17,702 bases of DNA from a candidate division CSSED10-310 bacterium (GTDB lineage Bacteria; CSSED10-310; JAFGDC01), in assembly GCA_016932295.1 (NCBI GenBank), contig JAFGDC010000217.1, positions 1 to 17,702 on the forward strand. Direction: 5' to 3'. A program made the translations under genes and the position numbers. Below are positions 6,218 through 14,537 of the stretch, piece after piece; position 1 is the first letter of the stretch, and each line of letters opens with the position of its first letter. The notes under the pieces are model-generated. The model saw only the letters and a list, made by a program, of their open reading frames with translations. It ran no database searches and was not told where the DNA came from.

Positions 6218-8578
6218 ATGGTGAGTGAAGGGGGGGGCAGTGCCGGGCTCCGGGCGGTAATGGCGGAGTTGGACCGCGGCGCGTTGGCGGGACACGTGGT
6301 CAATCGGCGGCTGCTGGCCGCAAATCCCGGCGATTTTCGTATAATGCCGTCCGAACTGGATGAGCGGCTGGTTGATGCGTTGCAGCGTCAAGGTGTAACC
6401 CGCCTGTATTCACATCAGGCAGAAGCCTTGACGGAGGCGCTGTCGGGCAGGCATCTCCTGGTGGTGACCCCAACCGCATCGGGGAAATCTCTTTGCTACA
6501 ACCTTCCGGTATTGAACGTCCTGTTGCGGGAGCCGTCGGCTCATGCCTTGTTTCTTTTTCCCACCAAGGCACTGGCTCAAGATCAACTGAGCGGGCTCGG
6601 ATGCCTCTGTGCGGCGGTCGGTATTGGTGACAGCGCCGCTGTCTATGATGGTGACACCGCGCGGGATACCCGTCGCCGCATCCGTGATCGGAGCAGGATT
6701 GTTCTATCCAATCCGGACATGCTGCATACAGGCATCCTGCCCCATCACACGCGCTGGAGGTCGTACCTCAGTTCGCTGCGTTTCGTGGTGCTCGATGAAC
6801 TGCATATGTACACGGGCGTCTTCGGAAGTCATCTCGCCAATGTCCTGCGTCGTCTGCGCCGGATCTGCCGTTTTTATGGTTCGTCTCCCACCTTCATTTG
6901 CTCTTCGGCGACCATCGGCAATCCCGGCCAATTGGCTGGCCTGCTGCTTGGTGAGGATGTTCGTCTGATTGCTCGCAATGGTGCTCCCAGTGGTGACAAG
7001 TGGATGTACTTCCTGAATCCGCCGATGGTTGATCCCAGGTTGGGGATCCGCCGCGGTTGCCTGCTGGAGACGACCGATCTCGCCGAGAAGTTTCTGCGCA
7101 CCGGGGTGCCAACCATCGTTTTCGCCCGCAGTCGTACCAACGTCGAAGTGCTCCTCAAGGAACTCCGTGATCGTGTCCGTGGTTCCCTGGCGGGTCGAAT
7201 CAGCGCTTATCGTGGTGGCTACCTTGCTTCGGAACGCCGCCGGATTGAAGCAGGCCTGCGCTCCGGAGAAATACTCATGGTAGTGGCCACCAATGCGCTG
7301 GAAGTCGGTATCGACATAGGCAGCCTCGATGCCTGCATCATGTCCGGTTATCCCGGCACGATCACTTCCACCTGGCAGCAGGCCGGTCGCGCCGGCCGAA
7401 CCAGGGGTACCTCGCTGGCGGTGCTGGTAGCAAGTGCTGATCCGCTGGCGCAGTTCATCGTCAACAATCCCGCCTATTTTTTCGGCGAGCGACCTGAATT
7501 CGGCCTGGTCAATCCTGAGAACCTGCTCATCAAGCTCAATCATATCAAGTGCGCCGCCTTCGAACTGCCGTTCGACAGTGAAGAGAAATACGGTGGTGAA
7601 GATCCTATTGAGTTTTTATCGTTTCTCCAGGATCAGGGAGTGCTCCATCGTTCCGATGATCGCTGGCATTGGATGAGTGATTCCTATCCAGCCGAAGCAG
7701 TGAGCCTGCGGAGTGTATCGGCTGAGCGGTTCAGTGTCAGGGAAGCCCGGGCGGGATCAATTTCGGTGTTGGGTGAAGTGGATTTCGATGCGGCGCCGGC
7801 AATGTTGCATGCGGGTGCCGTATATCTGCACGGGAGCGGTCAGTACCTGGTGGAGGAGTTCGACTACAGGAAGCGACAGGCCTTGGTGCGGGCGGTGGAC
7901 AGTGGCTATTTCACCAGGGCTGTCTCACGTCGGCACGTCAGGATTTTGGATGTGTTCGCGGAACGGCTTCACGGCACCAGTTGGGCGGGACACGGAGAGG
8001 TTCATGTCAGCAGCCAGGTGGTCGGTTACAAGAAGATCAAGTTTCATACGATGGAAACAATTGCCACGGAATCGCTCGAAATGCCGGTCAATGAGATGCA
8101 CAGCACCGCCTATTGGTGCAGGCTGCCCCTGTCGCAGTTGATGCGGCTCGGACTGCCCCGTGATGTCCTGGAATACGGCATCATGGGCCTTGGCAACTTG
8201 CTTCACCAGGCAGCCTGCGGGAAGGTTATGTGCGGTGCGCATGATCTCCTGATGACCGTGGCGGACCGCCATGGGAGTTGGAGCCTTGAACAGAGCCTGG
8301 AAGGGCTGCGCAGGATTGATCATGAACCGGTTGGAGATGTGAATCCGGATCCGGCGGTGTTTCTCATCGATGCCTATCCGGGCGGCATCGGGTTCAGCGA
8401 GATACTGTGTGATGCTCATCTGGAGATCCTGGCGTCAGCCATTTCGATGCTGCGCTCCTGTCCGTGTATAATGGGGTGTCCATCGTGCACAGGCGTGTTG
8501 GCCAGCGCAATCGGGAATCCCAAGCTCGCCGCTGGTGCCGTGGCCGGTTTTATCGGTGGAGAAGAGGAACCATCATGA
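6218..8578 (+). CDS. mrfA: DEAD/DEAH-type DNA helicase MrfA (YprA-like) with C-terminal DUF1998 zinc cluster
   Basis: The 786-residue superfamily 2 helicase has Walker A TPTASGKS (K90), Walker B DELH (193-196), motif III SSATIGNP, a second RecA lobe with NALEVGIDIG, and motif VI QQAGRAGR (387-394). The C-terminal DUF1998-type region contains FLIDAYPGGIGFSE and a four-cysteine cluster CPCIMGCPSC (C748, C750, C754, C757), expected to bind metal. In B. subtilis, MrfA with the exonuclease MrfB repairs mitomycin C-type damage. The next gene here matches MrfB and overlaps by 4 bp (ATGA), which strongly supports the assignment. The start is uncertain: GGAGGAG at 6210-6216 lies close to ATG 6218, and GTG 6221 gives better spacing. 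A longer frame from 6128 is less likely because its extra N-terminus has low complexity and covers a palindrome. Confidence 0.87.
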   Translation: MVSEGGGSAGLRAVMAELDRGALAGHVVNRRLLAANPGDFRIMPSELDERLVDALQRQGVTRLYSHQAEALTEALSGRHLLVVTPTASGKSLCYNLPVLNVLLREPSAHALFLFPTKALAQDQLSGLGCLCAAVGIGDSAAVYDGDTARDTRRRIRDRSRIVLSNPDMLHTGILPHHTRWRSYLSSLRFVVLDELHMYTGVFGSHLANVLRRLRRICRFYGSSPTFICSSATIGNPGQLAGLLLGEDVRLIARNGAPSGDKWMYFLNPPMVDPRLGIRRGCLLETTDLAEKFLRTGVPTIVFARSRTNVEVLLKELRDRVRGSLAGRISAYRGGYLASERRRIEAGLRSGEILMVVATNALEVGIDIGSLDACIMSGYPGTITSTWQQAGRAGRTRGTSLAVLVASADPLAQFIVNNPAYFFGERPEFGLVNPENLLIKLNHIKCAAFELPFDSEEKYGGEDPIEFLSFLQDQGVLHRSDDRWHWMSDSYPAEAVSLRSVSAERFSVREARAGSISVLGEVDFDAAPAMLHAGAVYLHGSGQYLVEEFDYRKRQALVRAVDSGYFTRAVSRRHVRILDVFAERLHGTSWAGHGEVHVSSQVVGYKKIKFHTMETIATESLEMPVNEMHSTAYWCRLPLSQLMRLGLPRDVLEYGIMGLGNLLHQAACGKVMCGAHDLLMTVADRHGSWSLEQSLEGLRRIDHEPVGDVNPDPAVFLIDAYPGGIGFSEILCDAHLEILASAISMLRSCPCIMGCPSCTGVLASAIGNPKLAAGAVAGFIGGEEEPS

Positions 8579-10008
8579 CACCAGCGGGTGACCATGAAAT
8601 GAAAAGGTCCATCAAGGATCGCCTGCGCGATCTCACCGGCGCTGGCCGGGTAGTGGAAAAGACGACACCGGCCGTCCCCGCAACCAGCGAACCGATCGAT
8701 CAGCGGCGGGAACCACCCACCGGTGAGGTGACGGCACGGGAGGACAAGCAGCGGGTTCTGGATCAGCTCAGGCGGATGGTGGCTGATCGGGAACGCGGCG
8801 TCGAGCCGCCTCGGGTTGATGCGGATTCAACCCGGAACTTGCCCGGCGAGGTCATGGAGACCCCCTATGGAGAGTGCCTGGCGGTTTCTCGTGATGTTCC
8901 ACTTCATTCCATGCATGGCGATATCCTGCTTGGCGATGTGCTCGGACAGCCGGTTCATTCCCTGGCGGAACTCATGGACGAGCCCGGTCTGGCCGCATTG
9001 GATTTCCGTGATGCGGTCATGTACGACACGGAGACCACGGGCCTGACGGGCGGAACAGGGACCTACATTTTTCTTTCCGGCTGCGCGTTCATAGAGAATG
9101 AGATTCTCAAAGTGCGGCAGTATTTCATGCGGGATCCCCGGGAGGAGCGCGCCATGCTCTGGGCGACCAACCGAGTGCTCGCTGAGCGTCGCTGGGTGGT
9201 GACGTATAATGGGCGGACCTTCGACATGCCGTTGTTGGAAACGAGGTACATCGCGACCCGACTGCAAGAGGCGGCGATTCCGACGGATCATTTCGACTTG
9301 TTGTTTCCGGCCAGGAAGCTCCTGCGGCATCGGCACGGCTCATGTAAACTGACGCATCTCGAGCGTAACGCCCTTGATTTCATTCGACACGGCGACATTC
9401 CTGGTGATCTGATTCCCGCTGTCTATTTCCATTTTCTCCGAACCGGGGACACCACCCGGTTGAATGATGTGATTCTGCATAACCAGCTGGATCTGATTTC
9501 CCTGGTGGCGCTCGCGCATCACCTGCTGTTGATCGTGAATCAACCAGAAACCTGGGCAGGCTGCGAAGAGTCTTTCGGACTGGGTAGTGAATACTGGAGG
9601 CGGGGGATGATGGATCGAGCGGAGCCGCACCTGGAGCGCGCAATGCATCCTTCGGCGCCGGCTCGGATCTTCGAGGAAGCCGCGGTTCGCCGGTGGATAA
9701 CCGCCCGCCGCCGCAACGATTTTTCACGGGGACTCCTGTTGCTCGAGGATCTGGCCTTTCGGCAGGGATGGGTGAAAATCTATGCGTTACAGGAACTGGC
9801 CAAGTATTTCGAGCACCAGGCGCAAGATTATGAGACCGCCCTGGATTGTACCGAACGAGCGTACCGGGTTCTGGCAGGGGAGCGAATCCAACGGCCTTCG
9901 TCCGTGGTTGATTTCCCCGCACCGGACTCTCTCCTCAGGAGACGGGAGCGGCTGCGAGGAAAAATTCACGGCGACAATCCTCGCCATGGGCGGGAGAATG
10001 GGAAATAA
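8575..10008 (+). CDS. mrfB: DEDDh-type exonuclease MrfB (YprB-like) with C-terminal TPR-like helices
   Basis: This 477-residue protein has a charged, probably flexible N-terminus (1-100), an RNase H-fold exonuclease domain (about 145-320) and a helical TPR-like tail (about 335-450). The DEDDh metal and catalytic residues can be placed: D151 and E153 in YDTETTGLTGGTG, D217 in TYNGRTFDMPLLETRY, and H302 with D306 in HNQLDLISLVALAHH. This motif set and the TPR tail match YprB/MrfB, the nuclease that works with helicase MrfA on damaged DNA. The start ATG at 8575 overlaps the mrfA stop (ATGA) and follows GAAGAGGA. A longer frame starting inside mrfA (8464) is a reading-frame extension. The gene ends just before a new promoter, so mrfA-mrfB is probably a complete unit. 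Confidence 0.87.
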   Translation: MTPAGDHEMKRSIKDRLRDLTGAGRVVEKTTPAVPATSEPIDQRREPPTGEVTAREDKQRVLDQLRRMVADRERGVEPPRVDADSTRNLPGEVMETPYGECLAVSRDVPLHSMHGDILLGDVLGQPVHSLAELMDEPGLAALDFRDAVMYDTETTGLTGGTGTYIFLSGCAFIENEILKVRQYFMRDPREERAMLWATNRVLAERRWVVTYNGRTFDMPLLETRYIATRLQEAAIPTDHFDLLFPARKLLRHRHGSCKLTHLERNALDFIRHGDIPGDLIPAVYFHFLRTGDTTRLNDVILHNQLDLISLVALAHHLLLIVNQPETWAGCEESFGLGSEYWRRGMMDRAEPHLERAMHPSAPARIFEEAAVRRWITARRRNDFSRGLLLLEDLAFRQGWVKIYALQELAKYFEHQAQDYETALDCTERAYRVLAGERIQRPSSVVDFPAPDSLLRRRERLRGKIHGDNPRHGRENGK

Positions 10009-10012
10009 CGCC

Positions 10013-10042
10013 TTGACACTTGGGAGGAGCAATTGCTACTTT
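10013..10042 (+). promoter_or_regulatory. Sigma-70-like promoter before the lipoprotein gene
   Basis: A perfect -35 TTGACA (10013-10018) is followed 18 bp later by TACTTT (10037-10042), preceded by TG one base upstream (extended -10). It starts 4 bp after the mrfB stop and would give a leader of about 120 nt before the lipoprotein ATG at 10169. Confidence 0.5.
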
Positions 10043-10168
10043 TCTAATAATTGTCGAAATATCCATATGTCGGCAAGGATCCGGAGGCACCCGCAGGTCA
10101 TTGCTTCCGCGGGATCCCCACACCGGTGGCGGTGAGTGGTTGATTTGGATTACGGAAGGAAGGTATGT

Positions 10169-11329
10169 ATGGACCGCCTGATAAATCGCTCTGTGGTTCA
10201 GAAATTAGCGCGCCTGATTTTACCGGGCATGCTGCTGGCCGCCATTCTGGCGGCATGTTCCGGTGGTGAAGAGCAGGTCACCGAGTCACAGAAGAAGAAA
10301 AGAGAGAAAGAAATTCAGGAGGCAATCGACCTCATTGAGAACATAAAGCAGGAAGATCCGTTCGATCTAAAAAAAGCTCAGGAGAGGCTCATCAAGGAAC
10401 CGGACAACGTGTGCCGGATCGGTGCTGACTGCGTCTATATCGATCTGGGAAAGTCTCCGGATTTTTTCATGGACGGTTCCGGCGGAGTCTATGCTGATCG
10501 TTGGGCGACCCTGTACTACAGGGATTTCTGGTCCGACATGAAAAAGACCAAGCTCATCAAGGGCGGGCACAATCCCAAGTGGAATCATCAACCGCAGACG
10601 CCCAAGGTGGTCTTCGAGCGGTTCGATCTCAATGTCAGGGAAATGACCGGGATCAACAAGGGGATTTCCGTCATCGATGCGGTCAGCCTGGAACTCACCA
10701 ACATCACTGACTTGCCTGGCAAGGAACCGATGTTCGTGAACAACGATGAAAACATCGTGTTCACCATCGAGGATGAGCGGTACCTCGTCGATGATGTCAT
10801 GCGTGTCAAAAAAATCAGTGAGGAAACCTATTCGGAGCTGGTCAAGAAGCCGAAACCACAATGCAATTGGAACATCCTGCTCTCGTATCGCGATCTGGAA
10901 GGCATCTGGATTCAGAGCCTGGATGAGCGCAGTTATTGTATGCTGTGGCCGACGGAGAATGTCGAGACCGTGATGGTGATTCCGGAGTCCTGCTGGATCT
11001 ATTTCTGGAACCAGGACAATGCCGGGATTCTCAAACTCAGATCAAACGGCTTCGGTACCTTCACGTTGGATCTCGGCACTCAGGATGGCATCCGCATGGG
11101 CGATCTGCTCGATATCTATGAGAAGAAGGTCAGCCCTCTCACTGGTGAGGTGATCGGCTTCCACTCGGATAAGTGGAAAGGAACGCTGAGGGTGATCAAG
11201 GTGGACGAAGAGAGCAGTGTCGCCGAGTATCACACGAGGCTGTTTCGGGAGCCCATCTTCAAAACCGATGCAGTGGTCTTGTCTACTGACAGCACGGTGG
11301 TGGGTTCGATCATCGGCAACGAGATGTGA
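10169..11329 (+). CDS. Outer-envelope lipoprotein, unknown function
   Basis: The 386-residue product has a classic lipoprotein signal: a basic N-terminus, a hydrophobic stretch (about 13-29) and lipobox LAAC with Cys30. Ser at the position after Cys would favour outer-membrane sorting by the E. coli rule. A lysine/glutamate-rich helix (about 35-80) follows. The body (about 80-290) has no motif I recognise; it contains several cysteines (NVCRIGADC and others). The C-terminal part (about 295-380: LDLGTQDGIRMGDLLDIYEK...TGEVIG...LRVIKVDEESSVAEY) resembles the small beta-domain at the end of FlgT-like and CsgG-associated proteins; this is a weak, by-eye resemblance. ATG 10169 is chosen because GGAAGGAAGG (10154-10163) precedes it; a frame from 10136 would push the signal peptide inward. 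It is probably monocistronic, with a hairpin downstream and a new promoter before the next gene. Confidence 0.82.
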   Translation: MDRLINRSVVQKLARLILPGMLLAAILAACSGGEEQVTESQKKKREKEIQEAIDLIENIKQEDPFDLKKAQERLIKEPDNVCRIGADCVYIDLGKSPDFFMDGSGGVYADRWATLYYRDFWSDMKKTKLIKGGHNPKWNHQPQTPKVVFERFDLNVREMTGINKGISVIDAVSLELTNITDLPGKEPMFVNNDENIVFTIEDERYLVDDVMRVKKISEETYSELVKKPKPQCNWNILLSYRDLEGIWIQSLDERSYCMLWPTENVETVMVIPESCWIYFWNQDNAGILKLRSNGFGTFTLDLGTQDGIRMGDLLDIYEKKVSPLTGEVIGFHSDKWKGTLRVIKVDEESSVAEYHTRLFREPIFKTDAVVLSTDSTVVGSIIGNEM

Positions 11330-11473
11330 GACGCCGACGGCGAGAGCCGGTGATGCATGCGACGACCTGTACCGGGCAGGGTCAGGGGTGATCAATTCTC
11401 TCGTACATCTTTCGTGATCTAGTTTTTTCATAACAGACTGTTCGATCATTAAGCGTAATGGTAATTCGCCTCC

Positions 11474-11520
11474 GGCACAGGGAACCGGCACCGGTGGTCA
11501 CCTACCTGTGCCATGGTTTT
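11474..11520 (+). terminator. Nested hairpin followed by T-run, possible terminator
   Basis: GGCACAGG (11474-11481) pairs perfectly with CCTGTGCC (11505-11512), and an inner hairpin ACCGG-CA-CCGGT (11484-11495) sits in the loop. GGCACCGGT (11487-11495) can also pair with ACCTGTGCC (11504-11512) with one mismatch. The T-run (11517-11520) is short and starts 4 nt after the stem, so this may be a weak terminator or a structured element rather than a strong terminator. Confidence 0.4.
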
Positions 11521-11538
11521 GTCCCGGTTCGGGTTATG

Positions 11539-11567
11539 TTGACATGAGCCCTTGCCATTGTTAGGAT
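11539..11567 (+). promoter_or_regulatory. Strong sigma-70-like promoter of the 11594-15498 operon
   Basis: TTGACA (11539-11544), a 17-bp spacer and TAGGAT (11562-11567), with TG one base before the -10 (extended -10). Transcription would begin near 11574, about 20 nt before the ATG at 11594, leaving just enough leader for the AGAGGAG ribosome site (11581-11587). Confidence 0.65.
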
Positions 11568-11593
11568 CTCATTCATTTCCAGAGGAGTCGGCT

Positions 11594-12580
11594 ATGCAAT
11601 CAGGAGTTGCGAGAGAGCGGTTGATCATCCTTGGCGTCATCTTCCTGGCAGTGGTCGGATTCATGCTGTATCTGAGACAGTCGGCGGGACCACCCAGTGA
11701 TCAGTCTGCGAAGATGAACGAAATTCGAGTGGCCGTGGAACCCGGGTTGCACTATGCGAAAGATCGCCTGGTGAGTCACGATCTGGCCGAGTTCGAATAT
11801 ATCTGGCGCGTGGATGCGCGGTTCAAGACACCTGACCGGCGATACAAGATCAAGGTTCACTTCACCGACGAGCATGGGCAGATCCTGTTCCAGGATGATC
11901 ATTATCCCCCGGATTCGATTCAGGACTGGGTGCCCGGAACCGAGGTTCGCTACAAACGCGTCATTTATGTGCCGCCCATCAATCGCAAGTGCCCAGTCAC
12001 CGTGATGATGGGTTTGTATGATCAATATAAACCGGAGAAGACGGTTTTGCTGTTGGGCGATATGGCACAGCTCAACCGTTACCAGGTGGGGGTCATCCCC
12101 CTCGAGCCCCCGGTGGACCTGCGTGAGCGGTTGGCGGAGCAGGCCAGGATCGAATTCAAGCAGGGCTGGTACCCGGTGGAACGTGATCCGGTGACGGAGA
12201 GAACGTGGCGTTGGATGGAGCGGGACGGCACCATCGATGTCCCCTTCCTGGGGGGCGATGCCTTGTTGTTTCTCAATTGTTGGATTCCGCGACACCCTTT
12301 CGAGCGCCCCTCGACCGTGACGCTGTATTTCAACAACAGAGTGCTCTGCGAACAGCAGGCTTTGTATGAAGAGGTGACGATCAAGCACCTGATGCTGGCC
12401 GATTCGTTCGAGGGTAAACCGTTTGGGCGTTTGCGCATAGAAGTCGATCAAACCTACATTCCGAGGAAACTGGGGTTGAGTGACGATCATCGTGAGCTGG
12501 GCCTGATGTTGAACACGTTGTATTACCGCCTGCACTCGTATTCTCAAAAAAAGATCGTGAAAGAGATCGCGAATGGCTGA
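11594..12580 (+). CDS. N-terminally membrane-anchored protein with two likely beta domains, unknown function
   Basis: The 328-residue protein has one membrane helix near the N-terminus (about 10-27, RLIILGVIFLAVVGFMLYL) with no lipobox or obvious cleavage site, so the rest is probably periplasmic. The first half contains VMMGLYDQYKPEKTVLLLGDMAQLNRYQVGVI (about 135-167). The second contains GWYPVERDPVTERTWRWMERDGTIDVPF (about 194-221). By eye these resemble the beta-sandwich segments after the membrane domain of some polyprenyl-linked glycosyltransferases (GLYD...; GWYppE...RWM...), which is suggestive only. ATG 11594 follows AGAGGAG with 6-nt spacing. Its end overlaps the next gene, a UbiA prenyltransferase, by 8 bp, so a link to lipid-linked envelope synthesis is possible. 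No named family is assigned. Confidence 0.78.
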   Translation: MQSGVARERLIILGVIFLAVVGFMLYLRQSAGPPSDQSAKMNEIRVAVEPGLHYAKDRLVSHDLAEFEYIWRVDARFKTPDRRYKIKVHFTDEHGQILFQDDHYPPDSIQDWVPGTEVRYKRVIYVPPINRKCPVTVMMGLYDQYKPEKTVLLLGDMAQLNRYQVGVIPLEPPVDLRERLAEQARIEFKQGWYPVERDPVTERTWRWMERDGTIDVPFLGGDALLFLNCWIPRHPFERPSTVTLYFNNRVLCEQQALYEEVTIKHLMLADSFEGKPFGRLRIEVDQTYIPRKLGLSDDHRELGLMLNTLYYRLHSYSQKKIVKEIANG

Positions 12581-13538
12581 GCCTAAAATGCCCGACAGGT
12601 GGCGTGATTCCACATTCGTCGCCTGGTGCCTGCTGATCAGGCCGTTGATCCTTTTCATCTCCTGCTTCGGCGCTTCGGTGGGGGCATTCAATGTCACCAT
12701 TGCGACGGTTCCCGTCAACCAGGGAATCCACCTGGCTCCGATCGTCTATCTCCTGATGCTGCTCGGCGCTGGCTTGCTCAGCGCTGGCCTGATGATCCAC
12801 AACGATTACACCGATTACGCCTCAGACTGTGTCAATCGTCCCCGGAAACCACTGCCCAGGGGTATTGTCTCTATGGCGATGGCACGCTTCTGGGGTATCC
12901 TTCTCATGGCAGGATCGGTGGTGGTGGGCGCCGCGATCTCTCTGCCGACCACGGGTCGTCTGAACTGGCCCTGTGCGATCCTGACAGCCGCGGTGGTGGT
13001 GATCGGAATAGCATACAACCGATGGGGAAAACACTGGGGTATCTGGGGACACGCGATGGTGGCCTTTGGCGTTGGCGCCATACCGGTGTGGGGTTCATGG
13101 GCTGTTCGACCTGACTCTCTGGCCATGATGCTGCCCCTCGGCGTCGCCATTTTCGTCATGGAAATCGGCCGTGAAATCATGGTTTGCGCGGGTGATATCA
13201 AGGGTGACATCGCCGCCGGTTATGCCACGACACCTATCAGACTGGGGCGCATCCCCGCCATGCTCGTGGCGTTGGGATTCTACACCGCCGCCCTGCCGCT
13301 TTACCCGATCCCCTATTTTGGATGGCTTGGTTTCCCCATACTCTTCGGTCCCCTTTACATGGTGGGAGCCGTGGTCTTCGCCGGCATACTCTATGTAACC
13401 TGGATACTGACCTTCATGGTTGTCCGCCGTGGTGACGATGCGGCGGTCTGGGAGGCGTTCGAACGGAATATTCGACTCGGTACCCGGCTTGGAGTCGTTG
13501 CCTTTCAGGTGATTCTATTCCTGGAAGCATTCCTGTGA
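12573..13538 (+). CDS. UbiA-family prenyltransferase
   Basis: This 321-residue integral membrane protein has about eight to nine helices and both Asp-rich metal/diphosphate motifs of the UbiA superfamily: NDYTDYASD (77-85) followed by NRPRKPLPRG, and DIKGD (208-212). Such enzymes transfer an isoprenoid chain from its diphosphate to an acceptor in the membrane. The NRPxxPxPxG context resembles geranylgeranylglycerol-phosphate synthase-like, chlorophyll synthase-like and menaquinone-type members, so the acceptor (quinone head group, glycerol phosphate or other) cannot be settled. The gene overlaps its upstream neighbour by 8 bp and sits 22 bp before rlmH. An alternative ATG at 12588 would remove five residues; neither start has a strong Shine-Dalgarno, which fits translational coupling. 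Confidence 0.88.
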   Translation: MAEPKMPDRWRDSTFVAWCLLIRPLILFISCFGASVGAFNVTIATVPVNQGIHLAPIVYLLMLLGAGLLSAGLMIHNDYTDYASDCVNRPRKPLPRGIVSMAMARFWGILLMAGSVVVGAAISLPTTGRLNWPCAILTAAVVVIGIAYNRWGKHWGIWGHAMVAFGVGAIPVWGSWAVRPDSLAMMLPLGVAIFVMEIGREIMVCAGDIKGDIAAGYATTPIRLGRIPAMLVALGFYTAALPLYPIPYFGWLGFPILFGPLYMVGAVVFAGILYVTWILTFMVVRRGDDAAVWEAFERNIRLGTRLGVVAFQVILFLEAFL

Positions 13539-13560
13539 AGGTTGCACGGAGAGTCTTCCG

Positions 13561-14025
13561 ATGCGCCTGGTAACCATTTGCGTCGGCAAACTCCGGCAGA
13601 AACCATTCCGTCATCTGGCCGATGAATACATCAAGCGAATCTCGAAGTATTGCCTGATCGAGGAACGGGAGTTACGGGCGGAGAATGTGCGGGCAGAATT
13701 TCGGGCCAGGGCAATGGCGGAGGAAGGCGGGAGGATTTTGAAGAGCCTGGGAGATGGCGCATGCTGGGCATTCGATCGATTGGGCGAGCAAATGGATTCT
13801 CCGGGTTTTGCAAGAGAACTTCTGGCGATGCGCGAGAGCGGGATGGACAGGTTGCACCTGGTGGTGGGCGGAGCGTTCGGGCTGGATCAGGTAGTCCTTG
13901 GGATTGCGCTCAAGACCATATCCTTCTCACCCTTGACATTCCCTCATGAGCTTTTCAGAGTCGTGTTGTACGAACAGGTGTTTCGTTCCTTCAAGATACT
14001 CGGCCGGGAACCTTATCATTACTGA
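13561..14025 (+). CDS. rlmH: 23S rRNA (pseudouridine1915-N3)-methyltransferase RlmH
   Basis: The 154-residue SPOUT-fold methyltransferase has the usual length and the hallmark C-terminus LFRVVLYEQVFRSFKILG followed by REPYHY, plus the VVGGAFGLD S-adenosylmethionine-binding knot (about 101-109). RlmH methylates pseudouridine 1915 in helix 69 of 23S rRNA in assembled ribosomes. A GGAGAG site lies 8 nt before the ATG. It is 22 bp after the UbiA gene and 11 bp before tsaE, so all are likely on one transcript; pairing with the tRNA t6A genes makes this a translation-related cluster. Confidence 0.95.
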   Translation: MRLVTICVGKLRQKPFRHLADEYIKRISKYCLIEERELRAENVRAEFRARAMAEEGGRILKSLGDGACWAFDRLGEQMDSPGFARELLAMRESGMDRLHLVVGGAFGLDQVVLGIALKTISFSPLTFPHELFRVVLYEQVFRSFKILGREPYHY

Positions 14026-14036
14026 GGTCGGTGGAT

Positions 14037-14537
14037 ATGGTCCGCACTGGCTCGCACTTTTCTGTCGTCACGTATGATGAGTCGCAAACGCGTGCGCTCG
14101 GCGCCCGGATTGGTCGGTTGGCGAAGCCCGGCATGATGCTGGCATTGATCGGCGATCTGGGCAGCGGCAAGACCTGTTTCACGAGGGGGCTTGCCGAAGG
14201 ATTGAGGATGCGTGATCCCGGCCGATTTTCAAGTCCGAGTTTTACTTTGATGAATCAGTATGACGCTGATTTGCCGGTGTATCATTTTGATTTTTATCGC
14301 CTCGAATCGGTGGCGGAAATTCTGGATCTCGGTTTCACGGACTATCTCGACGGCGACGGCGTGGTGGTGGTCGAATGGGCCGACAAGCTCGAGGACGAAT
14401 TGCCGGAAGAGTGCATGGTGGTTGAATTTGCATTCCATCGTGCTGGTGGTGACGCGCGGTTGATCCGCCTGATCGACGGGAGTGGTGTGTTTTCAGGGAT
14501 TATGGAGGAAGTTCGGCGTGCATATCCTGGGGATTGA
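14037..14537 (+). CDS. tsaE: tRNA t6A biosynthesis ATPase TsaE
   Basis: The 166-residue ATPase has P-loop GDLGSGKT (K45, T46), FSSPSFTLMNQY, YHFDFYRL and VVVVEWADKLEDELPE, all standard TsaE segments. TsaE works with TsaB and TsaD and is needed to reset the complex that transfers threonylcarbamoyl to A37 of ANN-decoding tRNAs. ATG 14037 lies 9 nt after GAGG (14024-14027); an in-frame GTG at 14031 is an alternative but is very close to that site. The protein carries a slightly long C-terminal tail. Its last 20 bp overlap tsaD, its functional partner. tsaB is not in the window. Confidence 0.93.
   Translation: MVRTGSHFSVVTYDESQTRALGARIGRLAKPGMMLALIGDLGSGKTCFTRGLAEGLRMRDPGRFSSPSFTLMNQYDADLPVYHFDFYRLESVAEILDLGFTDYLDGDGVVVVEWADKLEDELPEECMVVEFAFHRAGGDARLIRLIDGSGVFSGIMEEVRRAYPGD

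Noticed and set aside
11389..11428. GATCA...TGATC followed by a six-T run after the lipoprotein gene
   Set aside because: The stem is only 5 AT-rich base pairs around a loop of about 20 nt, too weak to call a terminator.
11600..12718. 372-residue minus-strand open frame
   Set aside because: It is the antisense shadow of the membrane-anchored protein, whose promoter, ribosome site and membrane helix are convincing.
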